Shown here piece by piece: positions 27,579-35,967 of a stretch of DNA of 64,000 nucleotides. This DNA comes from an uncultured Oscillospiraceae bacterium (lineage in GTDB: Bacteria; Bacillota; Clostridia; Oscillospirales; Oscillospiraceae). Below the pieces are notes generated by a model. The model saw only the letters and a list, made by a program, of their open reading frames with translations. It was not told the DNA's origin and did not search any database. Where the stretch lies: NCBI GenBank assembly GCA_934636655.1, contig CAKUAS010000011.1, positions 8,598 through 72,597 of the forward strand, given 5' to 3'. A program made the translations under genes and the position numbers. Positions within the stretch are counted from its first letter, which is position 1. The number at the start of each line of letters is the position of its first letter.

Positions 27579-28636
27579 AAATTTTGATTGCAATGAGCGG
27601 CGGCGTTGATTCCAGCGTCGCCGCAAAGCTTTTGTGCGACATGGGTAACGAGTGTATAGGCTGCACGATGAAGCTTTTTGATAACTGCGACGCGGGGCTT
27701 TCGCGCAGCAAAACCTGCTGCAGCCTCGACGATGTTGAGGACGCGCGCAGCGTGGCATTCTCGCTCGGCATGCGCTATTATGTGTTCAATTTCAAGGACG
27801 ATTTCCGCGAGAAGGTAATAAAAAAGTTTGCCTCCGCCTATTTTGCGGGGCAAACACCAAATCCGTGCATCGACTGCAATCGGTATATGAAATTCGATAA
27901 GCTGTACGAGCGCGCAAGACTCCTCGGCTGCGACAAAATCGCGACGGGGCACTACGCCCGCATAGAGTTTGACGGCAAAAACTATATTCTCAAAAAGGCG
28001 CTGGACAAATCGAAGGATCAGAGCTATGTGCTTTACATGCTCACGCAGGAGCAGCTCGCGCACACCGTGTTCCCTCTCGGCGAGTTTTCCAAGAGTAAAA
28101 CCCGTGCCATTGCAGAAGCATCGGGACTTGGTAATGCACACAAGCCGGATAGTCAGGATATATGCTTCGTGCCGGACGGAGACTACGCTACCGCTATCGA
28201 GCGCCTTACCGGTAAGACGGCCGCACCGGGCAATTTCATCGATGCGGATGGCAACATTATCGGCATACATCGCGGCATCACGCACTACACGGTCGGTCAG
28301 CACCGCGGTTTAGGGCTTTCACTCCCCGAGCGGCGCTATGTCTGCAAAATCGACGCGAAGAGCGGAACCGTTACCCTCGGAGGGAATGACGAGTTATATT
28401 CGCGCGAAGTTCGCGTCAGCGATTTTAATTGGATAAGCGGTCAGGTTCCGACAGGATCGATACGCTGCACAGCAAAGATCCGCTACCGGCAACCGGAGCA
28501 GCCTGCCACGGTTACGCCTGTAGGCGAAGATGAAGTTGTAATACTTTTTAACGAGCCGCAGCGCGCCGTCACGCCCGGCCAGTCGGCCGTATTGTATGAC
28601 GGTGATATTGTACTCGGCGGCGGTCAGATAACGTAA
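27575..28636 (+). CDS. mnmA: tRNA-specific 2-thiouridylase
   Basis: 353 aa enzyme thiolating U34 of Lys, Glu and Gln tRNAs. ATP-binding PP-loop SGGVDSS at residues 8-14; catalytic cysteine in PNPCIDCNRYMKF (probably Cys101), with a further cysteine at 98 giving CxxC; second conserved cysteine about 197 in SQDICFVPDGDY. The C-terminal beta-barrel ends near VLGGGQIT. Start ATG overlaps the HD gene stop; the earlier TTG at 27563 is less likely. Its last 13 bases overlap the convergent Rrf2 gene. Confidence 0.95.
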   Translation: MKILIAMSGGVDSSVAAKLLCDMGNECIGCTMKLFDNCDAGLSRSKTCCSLDDVEDARSVAFSLGMRYYVFNFKDDFREKVIKKFASAYFAGQTPNPCIDCNRYMKFDKLYERARLLGCDKIATGHYARIEFDGKNYILKKALDKSKDQSYVLYMLTQEQLAHTVFPLGEFSKSKTRAIAEASGLGNAHKPDSQDICFVPDGDYATAIERLTGKTAAPGNFIDADGNIIGIHRGITHYTVGQHRGLGLSLPERRYVCKIDAKSGTVTLGGNDELYSREVRVSDFNWISGQVPTGSIRCTAKIRYRQPEQPATVTPVGEDEVVILFNEPQRAVTPGQSAVLYDGDIVLGGGQIT

Positions 28637-29049
28637 TCGCCGCCGTGCGGCGCGTTCATGAGGTCGGCAAGCGTTATTCCCGAAAAATAATCGCGAGTGA
28701 GATCGTAATAGCCCTCCCACACAGACAGCGTTCGGCACTCGGCCGCGCGATGGCAGGGCGGCGCGTTATCCTGAAGACATGACACCGGCGCGAGGTCGCC
28801 CTCGGCGAGCTTGAGAATTTCCCAAAGCGTGTACTGCTCTGGAGATCGTGTAAGCCTGTAGCCGCCTCCAATACCGTGGACACTGGCAATAAGACCTGCG
28901 GACTTAAGCGATGGCATGATCTTTTCAATATATTTGAGCGATATCTCCTGCCGGGCGGCGACCTCCTTCATGGGGATGTAGCTGCCGTTGTTGTGCTCGG
29001 CAAGATCGAGCAGTATGCGTATTGCATAACGTCCTTTTGTTGATATCAT
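28624..29049 (-). CDS. Rrf2 family regulator with three cysteines
   Basis: 141 aa. Winged helix: MISTKGRYAIRILLDLAEH, IPMKEVAARQEISLKYIEKIM and GGGYRLTRSPEQYTLWEILK are Rrf2 hallmarks. Cys91, Cys99 and Cys105 (CLQDNAPPCHRAAEC; CX7CX5C) have the spacing of cluster-binding members such as NsrR of Bacillus subtilis and resemble IscR. CymR-type cysteine regulators lack these three. ATG at 29047-29049 has AGAGGTG six bases upstream. Likely senses iron-sulfur status, nitric oxide or sulfur supply; neighbours cysK and mnmA favour sulfur. Its promoter (TTGATT, 18 bp, TATAAT at 29070-29099) carries ACCTACG, so autoregulation is possible. Confidence 0.9.
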   Translation of the reverse strand: MISTKGRYAIRILLDLAEHNNGSYIPMKEVAARQEISLKYIEKIMPSLKSAGLIASVHGIGGGYRLTRSPEQYTLWEILKLAEGDLAPVSCLQDNAPPCHRAAECRTLSVWEGYYDLTRDYFSGITLADLMNAPHGGDYVI

Positions 29050-29069
29050 GTGATTCACCTCTTAGATAT

Positions 29070-29099
29070 ATTATACAACCAATCCCGTAGGTAAATCAA
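29070..29099 (-). promoter_or_regulatory. Rrf2 gene promoter
   Basis: Minus-strand TTGATT (29094-29099) and TATAAT (29070-29075) with an 18-bp spacer containing ACCTACG. Confidence 0.65.
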
Positions 29100-29117
29100 C
29101 ATTTATTTTATGTGCAA

Positions 29118-29143
29118 AAAAGGCAGCCGAACGGCTGCCTTTT
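29118..29143 (-). terminator. Terminator of the dehydratase operon
   Basis: Perfect 12-bp stem (29118-29129 with 29132-29143), 2-base loop, and a T6 run on the minus strand. A second hairpin (CCGGTA/TACCGG at about 29183-29200) precedes it in the 29144-29248 gap. Confidence 0.8.
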
Positions 29144-29248
29144 ATATTTGCTTTTGACTTTGTAGTGCAATGCACTCCCAAGCCGGTACTGTGTTACCGG
29201 TCGGGCACCGCAATAAAGACTTTTTGAAGCCTCAATTCGCCTCTAAAA

Positions 29249-30043
29249 TTACTTCTTTGCAAGACCCTTCTGGCGAGCATACTCTGCTGCGCCGAGTGCG
29301 CCCATGAGCTGCGGGTCGGTCTTCAGGTTGACAACCTTCAGCTTCAGAACGTGCTCTATTGCTTCCTTCAGACCGTCGTTCTTTGCGCAGCCACCGGTAA
29401 GGGTGATGCTGTCGGTAGCGCCGGCCTTCTTGGCCATAACGAAGCAGCGCTTTGCAACTGCCATCTCAACGCCTGCTGCGATCTCGTCCATGGGCTTGCC
29501 TTCGCCGACCAGGGTGATGACCTCGGACTCTGCGAAAACGGTGCACTGTGCGGTGATGGGGATGACGTTCTTTGCGGTCAGAGCCAGCTTCGAGAACTCG
29601 GGAAGGCTCATCTCGAAAGAGCGTGCCATTGCCTCGAAGAAGCGGCCGGTACCTGCTGCGCACTTATCGTTCATTGCGAAGTTCTTTACGGTGCCGTCGG
29701 TGTCAACGGAGATGCCCTTGACGTCCTGGCCGCCGATGTCGATGATTGCCTTGACGGAAGGATCGGTGACGTGTACGCCCATTGCGTGGCAGCTTATCTC
29801 GGAGATGTTCTCATCTGCGAAGGGGACCTTGTTACGGCCGTAGCCGGTACCGATGAGGTACTCGAGATCCTTCGAGCTCTTCAGGCCTGCCTTCTCGCAG
29901 ACTTCTGCCATTGCCGCTACTGCGGATGCCTCGGAATTGATCTTGCTGCGGATGGTGGTGTCTGCTACCATCTTGCCGTTCTCATCGAGTATTACTGCCT
30001 TTGTGTAGGTCGAGCCTACGTCACAACCGCCAAAATATTTCAT
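29249..30043 (-). CDS. hgdC: 2-hydroxyacyl-CoA dehydratase activator (HgdC-type ATPase)
   Basis: 264 aa. The ASKHA ATPase fold begins FGGCDVGSTYTKAVILD; IDIGGQDVKG is the phosphate-binding block. Cys128 (KCAAGTGRFFE) and Cys167 (AQCTVFAESEV) are at the positions of the two cluster ligands in HgdC of Acidaminococcus, where one [4Fe-4S] bridges a homodimer. It injects one electron per ATP-driven cycle into the dehydratase. ATG at 30041-30043 has GGAGG eight bases upstream; the longer frame to 30058 is rejected. Last gene of the operon. Confidence 0.93.
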   Translation of the reverse strand: MKYFGGCDVGSTYTKAVILDENGKMVADTTIRSKINSEASAVAAMAEVCEKAGLKSSKDLEYLIGTGYGRNKVPFADENISEISCHAMGVHVTDPSVKAIIDIGGQDVKGISVDTDGTVKNFAMNDKCAAGTGRFFEAMARSFEMSLPEFSKLALTAKNVIPITAQCTVFAESEVITLVGEGKPMDEIAAGVEMAVAKRCFVMAKKAGATDSITLTGGCAKNDGLKEAIEHVLKLKVVNLKTDPQLMGALGAAEYARQKGLAKK

Positions 30044-30153
30044 TAGTGTTGCCTCCAATAAATATTTATTTAACTATTAAAATTCGTTGTTATGCCAACT
30101 CTCCGTTGCCGGAGAGTTGGCAGTTGGTTTAAATTGTGTTTCTGATATCGGGA

Positions 30154-30366
30154 TCAGACTTCGTCGTACTTGTAGTCGGGGAACTTATCCATGTCGTACG
30201 GCGTCTTGAGCATATCCTTGCGCTCCATATTGTCATAGTGGTTCTTAACAAACGGCTCAAAGACGTTGAACAGGAACTTGCCGTCGAGGTCAAAGAAAAA
30301 TACGGCGAACAGTGCTGCATAGGCAACTGCGCCTACGCCAAGTGCTCTTTTAACAAACTTTTTCAT
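30154..30366 (-). CDS. Small membrane protein in the dehydratase operon
   Basis: 70 aa. One N-terminal membrane helix (residues 7-27, VGAVAYAALFAVFFFDLDG), then a charged, aromatic-rich tail ending DYKYDEV. Ribosome site AGGAG. I do not recognise it. Its place between the large dehydratase subunit and the activator, in the same direction with an 18-bp gap, suggests it belongs to the pathway, perhaps as a membrane tether or accessory factor. Confidence 0.72.
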   Translation of the reverse strand: MKKFVKRALGVGAVAYAALFAVFFFDLDGKFLFNVFEPFVKNHYDNMERKDMLKTPYDMDKFPDYKYDEV

Positions 30367-30384
30367 ATTCTCTGCTCCTCCCTA

Positions 30385-31992
30385 TTACCAGGTCATGTCG
30401 TCGTCGAGCTCGAGGAGAGAAGGATCCAGAGGCTCTTCGTGCATAACGGTGGTCATGTAGTCGTTTATGAGACGACGGATCTCGGCACGGGAAACAGTGC
30501 GGCTGTCGGGCAGTGCGTGAGGGATCCAGAATGCGGGGATATTTCTGTCACGGAACTCATCCTCGAACAGACCGTGTACGCCCTGCATGCCCTTGCACTG
30601 GAGCTGATCGTACATCGCGACCATGTCGCAGTTGAAGCGCTCCATGTAGTCCCACAGCTCAAAGATGTGGTGCATGCCGCCGACTGCCATACGGCGCATC
30701 GGAGCCCACATGTGGTACTGTGCGACGTCCTCGAGCATGTTCTCGTAGCTGTCGGTGCGGATGGTCATATCGAACATGAGAGAGTCCATGTTGATGATGA
30801 CATTCAGACCCCAGGTGTTGTAAGCCCAGGTGCACCAGTTGGAGTAGTACAGAGGTGCGCAGGACCATGCGATAACTCTGTGGCGGGTGTTGGGGAAGGT
30901 GTTGATCTTATTGCGTACGCACTTCTCCATAATGGGACGTACCTTGCCGTCGACCTCGTGCCAGATGGGCAGATCGCCGAACTGGGACTGATAGATGCGG
31001 TACAGTGCCTGTGCAACGCCGTTGATGGGGTAGGAATTGGTCTTTGCCGCGACCTCCCACTTCTCCCACTCGAACTTCTGCAGCTCATTCTGGCGCTCGA
31101 TGCACTCGCACATAACGTCAAAATTCATGGGAACGCCGGTCTGATCCTCGATGAACTTCCAGCACTTCTCAATATCCTTCTGAACGAACTTGTTTGCGAG
31201 GGGATCGTCAAAGATCATGGGCATCTGCAGCGCGTACAGAGGCTTGTCGTTGAACCAGTCCTGAAGAATAGCGGTACCGACGGAGCCGTCGCAGGCCTCG
31301 TTGCAGGTTATCATGAACGGGCTGTAGTCAGGAATATCGTCAAGGACGTAGAGGCCGGCCTCGGCCTGGCACATCGGGCAGGGGTCGCCAGGCAGGCCGA
31401 TGGACTGAACTGCATCGATGTAGTTATGAACGGTGTGAGAGTTAACGTGGCAGGTGACGAAGTAGGGGATCATCTCCAGAGAGACTGCCTTGAATTTGTC
31501 GCTCCAGCCGTAGAACATACCGCCCCATACGGTCTCCTTCATTGCCATGGTGTGGTACCATGCGTCGTTCTTCTTGCCGCCGTGCAGCTTGGTATCTGCA
31601 TTGAACATGGTCATGAACTGATAGATGGTCGCGTTGACCATTGCGCGATAGTGCCATGCGGAGGCGCGCAAAGCCTCGCCGCGCATGCCCTCGAGGCCGC
31701 GGTCGAACCAGTGCAGAACGGGCAGATAGGTCTGGCCTACCCAGCGGTAGCGCCAAATGCCCTTTGCAAAGTTGATGAGGCCGCCGTACTTCATTACGTC
31801 CATTACCATGTGCAGGTAGTTATACATCCAAATGTTATGGAAGTAATAGAAGGTGTCCTTTACGCCGCGCCATTCTCTGTGCTTGTAAAGGCCGGTCTTG
31901 GGCAGGTAGTTATCGCCGAGGCGACGGCCGCCTTCTTCTGCGGTATGGGGCTTGCCATACCAAAAATCTTTTAATGCTTTCTTAAAATCCAT
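30385..31992 (-). CDS. 2-hydroxyacyl-CoA dehydratase, larger subunit
   Basis: 535 aa protein of the HgdA/FldB-type family, longer than the 477 aa of typical HgdA. Conserved features are the region near GDPCPMCQAEAGLYVLDDIPD, followed by MITCNEACDGSVGTAILQDW with cluster-ligand-type cysteines, and AWSCAPLYYSNWCTWAY. With the smaller subunit it forms a radical [4Fe-4S] enzyme removing water from an (R)-2-hydroxyacyl-CoA. The substrate (glutaryl, phenyllactyl, lactyl or other) cannot be read from sequence. Starts 2 bp after the smaller subunit's stop, with ribosome site AGGAGG. Confidence 0.87.
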   Translation of the reverse strand: MDFKKALKDFWYGKPHTAEEGGRRLGDNYLPKTGLYKHREWRGVKDTFYYFHNIWMYNYLHMVMDVMKYGGLINFAKGIWRYRWVGQTYLPVLHWFDRGLEGMRGEALRASAWHYRAMVNATIYQFMTMFNADTKLHGGKKNDAWYHTMAMKETVWGGMFYGWSDKFKAVSLEMIPYFVTCHVNSHTVHNYIDAVQSIGLPGDPCPMCQAEAGLYVLDDIPDYSPFMITCNEACDGSVGTAILQDWFNDKPLYALQMPMIFDDPLANKFVQKDIEKCWKFIEDQTGVPMNFDVMCECIERQNELQKFEWEKWEVAAKTNSYPINGVAQALYRIYQSQFGDLPIWHEVDGKVRPIMEKCVRNKINTFPNTRHRVIAWSCAPLYYSNWCTWAYNTWGLNVIINMDSLMFDMTIRTDSYENMLEDVAQYHMWAPMRRMAVGGMHHIFELWDYMERFNCDMVAMYDQLQCKGMQGVHGLFEDEFRDRNIPAFWIPHALPDSRTVSRAEIRRLINDYMTTVMHEEPLDPSLLELDDDMTW

Positions 31993-31994
31993 AA

Positions 31995-33206
31995 TTACTT
32001 GCCCTCCTGAATCTTCTTGATCTCGACAGATTCAACGAATGCCTGGAAGCGGGTACGGAGCTGACCGGATGCGGTGTTTATGTACTCCTTCTCGATCGAG
32101 CATACGGGGATACCGAAGTCGCGCTTCATAACGATGGTGTCGATGACGCGCTCATAGCTCCAGTATTCGCAGAACTTATTGGAGCAAACGATAAGGCCGT
32201 CTGCGTTGTATTCCTTGACGAGGTCTGCCAGGCGCTGCTTTCTTGCACGCATCTCGTCCTGAGGCATGAAGCGCGGGCAGTTGGAGGTCTTAAGATAATG
32301 CTTTGCGATAGCGTAGAGGGGGTCCTCGCCCTTTTCAACGACTATCGGCTGGCGGGTCTCGACTGCGCCGTAGCAGTAACGGTCGCAAACGACCTCTGCG
32401 CCGCAGCTCTCAACGAGCTTGGTGAAGTCGGGATCGTCGTTCTCGCTTCCCGCGAGCACGACCTTGCAGCGGAACGGCCACTTCTCGTCGGGCTTACGGG
32501 TCTTCATTTCCTTCGCGGTCTCGCGCAGGTAGGGAAGGATGAGGTACTTCGGGCATACCAGCGATACGAGCTGGATGACATGGAACTCATAGCCGGTGAT
32601 GGTGGGATTATCGAGCTTGCGGTAATCGCCTATCTCGTTTATGAGCTTGCAGACCTCATTGTGCTGCTTGATGGCTTCCTTGAGCGCCTTGTCGGAAACA
32701 TCGATTCCGAGATTGTCATGCAGCGTGGTCAGGACATGGGACCTGAGCTGATCGCGGAAGTACTCATAGTCGTTCTCGGTGTTTTTGAAGGGAACGTCGG
32801 TGAACTCGCAGAAGAAACGGTCGTTCTGGATGACATTCATGTCCTTGACGGAGTCAAGATGCTTGGGCTTGATGTGCTCCTGGAAGCGGCAGGTGACGGT
32901 GCATGTCTCGGTCGCCATCTGTGCGTCGAGGAAGTTGAAGCCGCCTTCGAGCGCGCGCTCGAAAAGGCTGCGGCCGTAGTGACATACGCGAGCGGACATG
33001 TAGTAGGTCGCAATGTCGGGTGAGCTGCAACGCGGTGCTCTCAGACGAACAGAGAAGCAGCCGGGCAGGTCGAGAAGTACTTCAGGCATGAAGTAGCAGG
33101 TATAGCCGATGGCGAATTTGCCCTCTGCCTTTGCCTGCTGAACCAGCTCGTTGTTGGCTTCCTGAAGCAGGTTCTCAAAGTAAATCAGGTGCTTAAGGTC
33201 TCTCAC
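31995..33206 (-). CDS. 2-hydroxyacyl-CoA dehydratase, smaller subunit
   Basis: 403 aa, HgdB/FldC-type. Cysteines at IGYTCYFMPEVLLDLPGC, RAPRCSSPDIATYYMSARVC and the C-terminal LIVCSNKFCEYWSYERV fit the cluster-binding pattern. First gene of the operon. Start is GTG (complement of 33204-33206) with a GGGGGG ribosome site. No CoA-transferase or acyl-CoA dehydrogenase genes are nearby, so the rest of the pathway must lie elsewhere. Confidence 0.87.
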   Translation of the reverse strand: MRDLKHLIYFENLLQEANNELVQQAKAEGKFAIGYTCYFMPEVLLDLPGCFSVRLRAPRCSSPDIATYYMSARVCHYGRSLFERALEGGFNFLDAQMATETCTVTCRFQEHIKPKHLDSVKDMNVIQNDRFFCEFTDVPFKNTENDYEYFRDQLRSHVLTTLHDNLGIDVSDKALKEAIKQHNEVCKLINEIGDYRKLDNPTITGYEFHVIQLVSLVCPKYLILPYLRETAKEMKTRKPDEKWPFRCKVVLAGSENDDPDFTKLVESCGAEVVCDRYCYGAVETRQPIVVEKGEDPLYAIAKHYLKTSNCPRFMPQDEMRARKQRLADLVKEYNADGLIVCSNKFCEYWSYERVIDTIVMKRDFGIPVCSIEKEYINTASGQLRTRFQAFVESVEIKKIQEGK

Positions 33207-33275
33207 GGATAACCCCCCATAAAAAATATTTTGCTGAGCTCACAAGGGCATACTTTGCCCTTTATGTACTCATCT

Positions 33276-33304
33276 ATTTTAACAAACTGTCATATTATTG
33301 TCAA
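33276..33304 (-). promoter_or_regulatory. Promoter of the dehydratase operon
   Basis: Minus-strand TTGACA (33299-33304), 17-bp spacer, TAAAAT (33276-33281). The leader carries a hairpin with arms AAGGGCA/TGCCCTT (33244-33262). Confidence 0.85.
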
Positions 33305-33379
33305 TTACATTTTGTCGGATAAATCAGCATTTTGTGCAAATTTCGCCCCATTTTTGTTAGACATTTATATATAACGTGT

Positions 33380-34546
33380 CTAAATCGTGAAGTTATTCAA
33401 AAAATTTTGAATAGTTAATGAACACGCTGTGCAGCTACCCTGTATCATCTCCGGGCTTCCGCCGCCACGGCCCGAGATCCCCTCATTTATGCTTTTTGCC
33501 GCCTTTCGGAGATCAACACTGCGGCTTCCGATGATATAGCGATAGCCGCTCTCATCGCTTCCGGAGAACACCGCGGCGATACCGGAACACTTTTTCACGC
33601 ACTCGTTCACGAGCGCGCGGAGCGACGGCTCGTCCAAAACGCTGTCGAAAAGGCAGATGTTTCCCTCTGTAGGCTCGACGGCATCGGCTTTCATCCTTGC
33701 AAAAGCTCCGCAGAGCTCTGCCGAGCGAGCCTTGAGCTTTTCGTTTTCCGCCATAAGTCTGCGTACTGCAGCGGCAGTCTCGTTCCGCTTTGCCGACAGG
33801 AGCATGGATATCTCCGTATTGTTGGCACTGAGTACGACCTCATTGTCGTAAGCATCAAGACCGCAGAGCATAGTTATGCGCACACCCTCTCCCCCTCTGC
33901 GGCGGCGCTCGGACGTGAGTATGCGCACTGTTCCGACCTCCGCGGTAGAGCTTACGTGCGGCGCGCAGCATGCGCAGATATCGGTGTTTTCGATCTCTAC
34001 GATGCGCACATTTTCAGTGAGATCGAGCTTACTGCGGTACTCGAGCGTTTTTAACACATCCTCGGGCGGAAATGTCGCTGTGACCTTGTAGTTTGCAGCA
34101 ACGGCATAGTTTGCCTCGCGTTCGATCTCCAAAAGCTGCTCCCAACTTAGCTCTCCGTCGAAATCTATAGTTACAACGTCGCTGCCCATATGGAAACCAA
34201 CATTGTTGTACCCATATTTCTTATGCACGAGCCCCGACACAATATGCTCGCCGGAGTGATTTTGCATTCTTCTGAAGCGCGTTTCCCAATCGATCGCGCA
34301 ATCGTAAGTGCATCCTATCTCAAGCTGTTGGTTTACATAATGTAAAACCTCGTTGTTTTTTTCGTGCGTATCAAAAACATGCACATCACCTATCACTCCG
34401 CTGTCACCGAGTTGGCCGCCGCCCTCGGGAAAAAACGCTGTGCGGTCAAGGGTCACGAGGTATCGCTCTCCGTCCTTTTCGCAGGAGGTGACGGTCGCCG
34501 CGAAGGTCTTCATGTGGCTGTCGATATAATAAAGCTTTTCAGTCAT
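33380..34546 (-). CDS. alaX: Alanyl-tRNA editing protein AlaX, long form
   Basis: 388 aa trans-editing hydrolase for mischarged Ser/Gly-tRNA-Ala. Residues up to about 230 match the AlaRS editing domain: RTAFFPEGGGQLGD, zinc ligands in HSGEHIVSG and CACCAPHVS. A coiled helix follows (about 240-290), and a DHHA1-type end carries ISGRGGGSPEMIQGS, found in AlaX-L. ATG at 34544-34546 has GGAG eight bases upstream; a GTG three codons earlier is less likely. Same strand as dinB, 53 bp downstream. Confidence 0.92.
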   Translation of the reverse strand: MTEKLYYIDSHMKTFAATVTSCEKDGERYLVTLDRTAFFPEGGGQLGDSGVIGDVHVFDTHEKNNEVLHYVNQQLEIGCTYDCAIDWETRFRRMQNHSGEHIVSGLVHKKYGYNNVGFHMGSDVVTIDFDGELSWEQLLEIEREANYAVAANYKVTATFPPEDVLKTLEYRSKLDLTENVRIVEIENTDICACCAPHVSSTAEVGTVRILTSERRRRGGEGVRITMLCGLDAYDNEVVLSANNTEISMLLSAKRNETAAAVRRLMAENEKLKARSAELCGAFARMKADAVEPTEGNICLFDSVLDEPSLRALVNECVKKCSGIAAVFSGSDESGYRYIIGSRSVDLRKAAKSINEGISGRGGGSPEMIQGSCTACSLTIQNFLNNFTI

Positions 34547-34599
34547 TACGCTCACTCCGTTTTATTTTTTTATGATAATAACATTTTATTGGGCATTAT

Positions 34600-35817
34600 T
34601 CAATCAGGCAATGAGCAAAATGCAAGATTCGCCGCAGTGGGGTCACCCAAGAGGCAGGCGCGCTGGATGCTGCCGGCACCGTACTTTGCGCGAATGCTGT
34701 CCATGGCGGCATCTATGCTGCGCTGTTTATTTAAGTTAACATAATCTATAAATATGTCTATCTGCTCCACATCATCTGCATGCACGAGTTCAAGGCCGCG
34801 CAGCCCCATACTATGCAGAGGTGAGGAAAAATCGTGGCTCTGACGCACAAGTTCCAGACCGTAGGCCGCGAGCTCCGTGGTCACATCGGTAGCATAACGC
34901 AGGCGCATTCTGTGCGTTCTCCATTGAAGCTGCTCGGACCTGAGTGCGACCTCGACCGTTCGGCAGCGAAGCTTCTGCCTGCGCAGACGCGATGAAACGC
35001 TCTCGGCCAGCATCAGAAGCGTCTCACGCGCCTGGCGCTCGGTCGAAACGTCGCGTGCAAGAGTTACGCTGTTGCCGATAGACTGCGGCGGCTCTTCCTC
35101 TCCCGCCCCGCGCACGCGCGAATCGTCCAGTCCGTTTGCATATCGCCAAAGCGCAATACCGCCCTTGCCGAAACGAGCGCGCAAAAGCTCGGGATCTGTG
35201 CGCGCTATTTCGCCGATGGTCTGAATCCCCATACGTGCAAGCTCGCGCCGCGTGCTGCGGCCGACCATCAGCATGTCTGAGGCCGGAAGCCCCCAGATCA
35301 TGTTCTTAAAATGCTCCCTGTCGATAACAGTAACGGCATCCGGTTTTTTATAATCCGAGCCGAGCTTGGCGAGCACCTTGTTCCATGATACGCCCACACT
35401 GACCGTGAGCCCCGTCTCGTTCTTCACCCTTCGGCGGATCTCGTCGGCGGTTTTTCTCGGGTCGGGACAGGCAAGGCAATTTGTAATATCCAGCCAGCTT
35501 TCGTCGATACCGAACGGCTCGCAAAGATCGGTATACTCGGCGTAGATCTCGCGCACCATTGCGGAATACTTGGCATAGCGCTCGAAGTGCGGTTCTACGA
35601 GCTGCAGCTCCGGGCAAAGCTGCCGTGCCTGCCATATCGCCATGCCTGTTTTTACCCCGGCCCTCTTCGCCGTCTCGTCTTTTGCCAACACTATCCCGTG
35701 CCGCGCTTCCTGAGAGCCGCACACCGCAAATGGCTTGCCTTCAAGCTCCGGCCTGTATAAGCGCTCTACGCTTGCATAGCACGAATTTATGTCCGAATGA
35801 AGTATCACTCTGTCCAT
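34600..35817 (-). CDS. dinB: Y-family DNA polymerase, DinB/Pol IV-like
   Basis: 405 aa translesion polymerase. N-terminal VILHSDINSCYASVERLYRPEL with first catalytic aspartate; YSAMVREIYAEYTDLCEPFGIDESWLDIT with the second acidic pair; helix-hairpin-helix around GRSTRRELARMGIQTIGEIA; little-finger domain after 240. No clear beta-clamp peptide at the C-terminus could be assigned. ATG at 35815-35817 preferred over the ATG three codons earlier because GGAG lies about nine bases upstream. Promoter TTTACA-17-TATAAT (35849-35877). Divergent from a LexA/CI-like repressor, suggesting damage control. Confidence 0.92.
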   Translation of the reverse strand: MDRVILHSDINSCYASVERLYRPELEGKPFAVCGSQEARHGIVLAKDETAKRAGVKTGMAIWQARQLCPELQLVEPHFERYAKYSAMVREIYAEYTDLCEPFGIDESWLDITNCLACPDPRKTADEIRRRVKNETGLTVSVGVSWNKVLAKLGSDYKKPDAVTVIDREHFKNMIWGLPASDMLMVGRSTRRELARMGIQTIGEIARTDPELLRARFGKGGIALWRYANGLDDSRVRGAGEEEPPQSIGNSVTLARDVSTERQARETLLMLAESVSSRLRRQKLRCRTVEVALRSEQLQWRTHRMRLRYATDVTTELAAYGLELVRQSHDFSSPLHSMGLRGLELVHADDVEQIDIFIDYVNLNKQRSIDAAMDSIRAKYGAGSIQRACLLGDPTAANLAFCSLPD

Positions 35818-35848
35818 ATATCGCATCTCCGTTTAAGATAGTGCTTGC

Positions 35849-35937
35849 ATTATACATCGCCGTTTCAGATATGTAAACAGGTATTTTTATCTTTTTTGGA
35901 TATTTCACTTGATTTTTATATCGTCATGCTATATAAT
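35849..35937. promoter_or_regulatory. Divergent promoters of dinB and the repressor gene
   Basis: Minus strand: TTTACA (35872-35877), 17 bp, TATAAT (35849-35854) for dinB. Plus strand: TTGATT (35909-35914), 17 bp, TATAAT (35932-35937) for the repressor. I saw no standard LexA box (GAACN4GTTC) between them, so the operator differs from Bacillus LexA. Confidence 0.8.
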
Positions 35938-35967
35938 ACGGTCATACATAAACAAAGGAGACACAAT

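Noticed and set aside
30136..31974. 612-codon plus-strand frame
   Set aside because: It is antisense to the larger dehydratase subunit; strong codon bias of the real gene leaves the other strand open.
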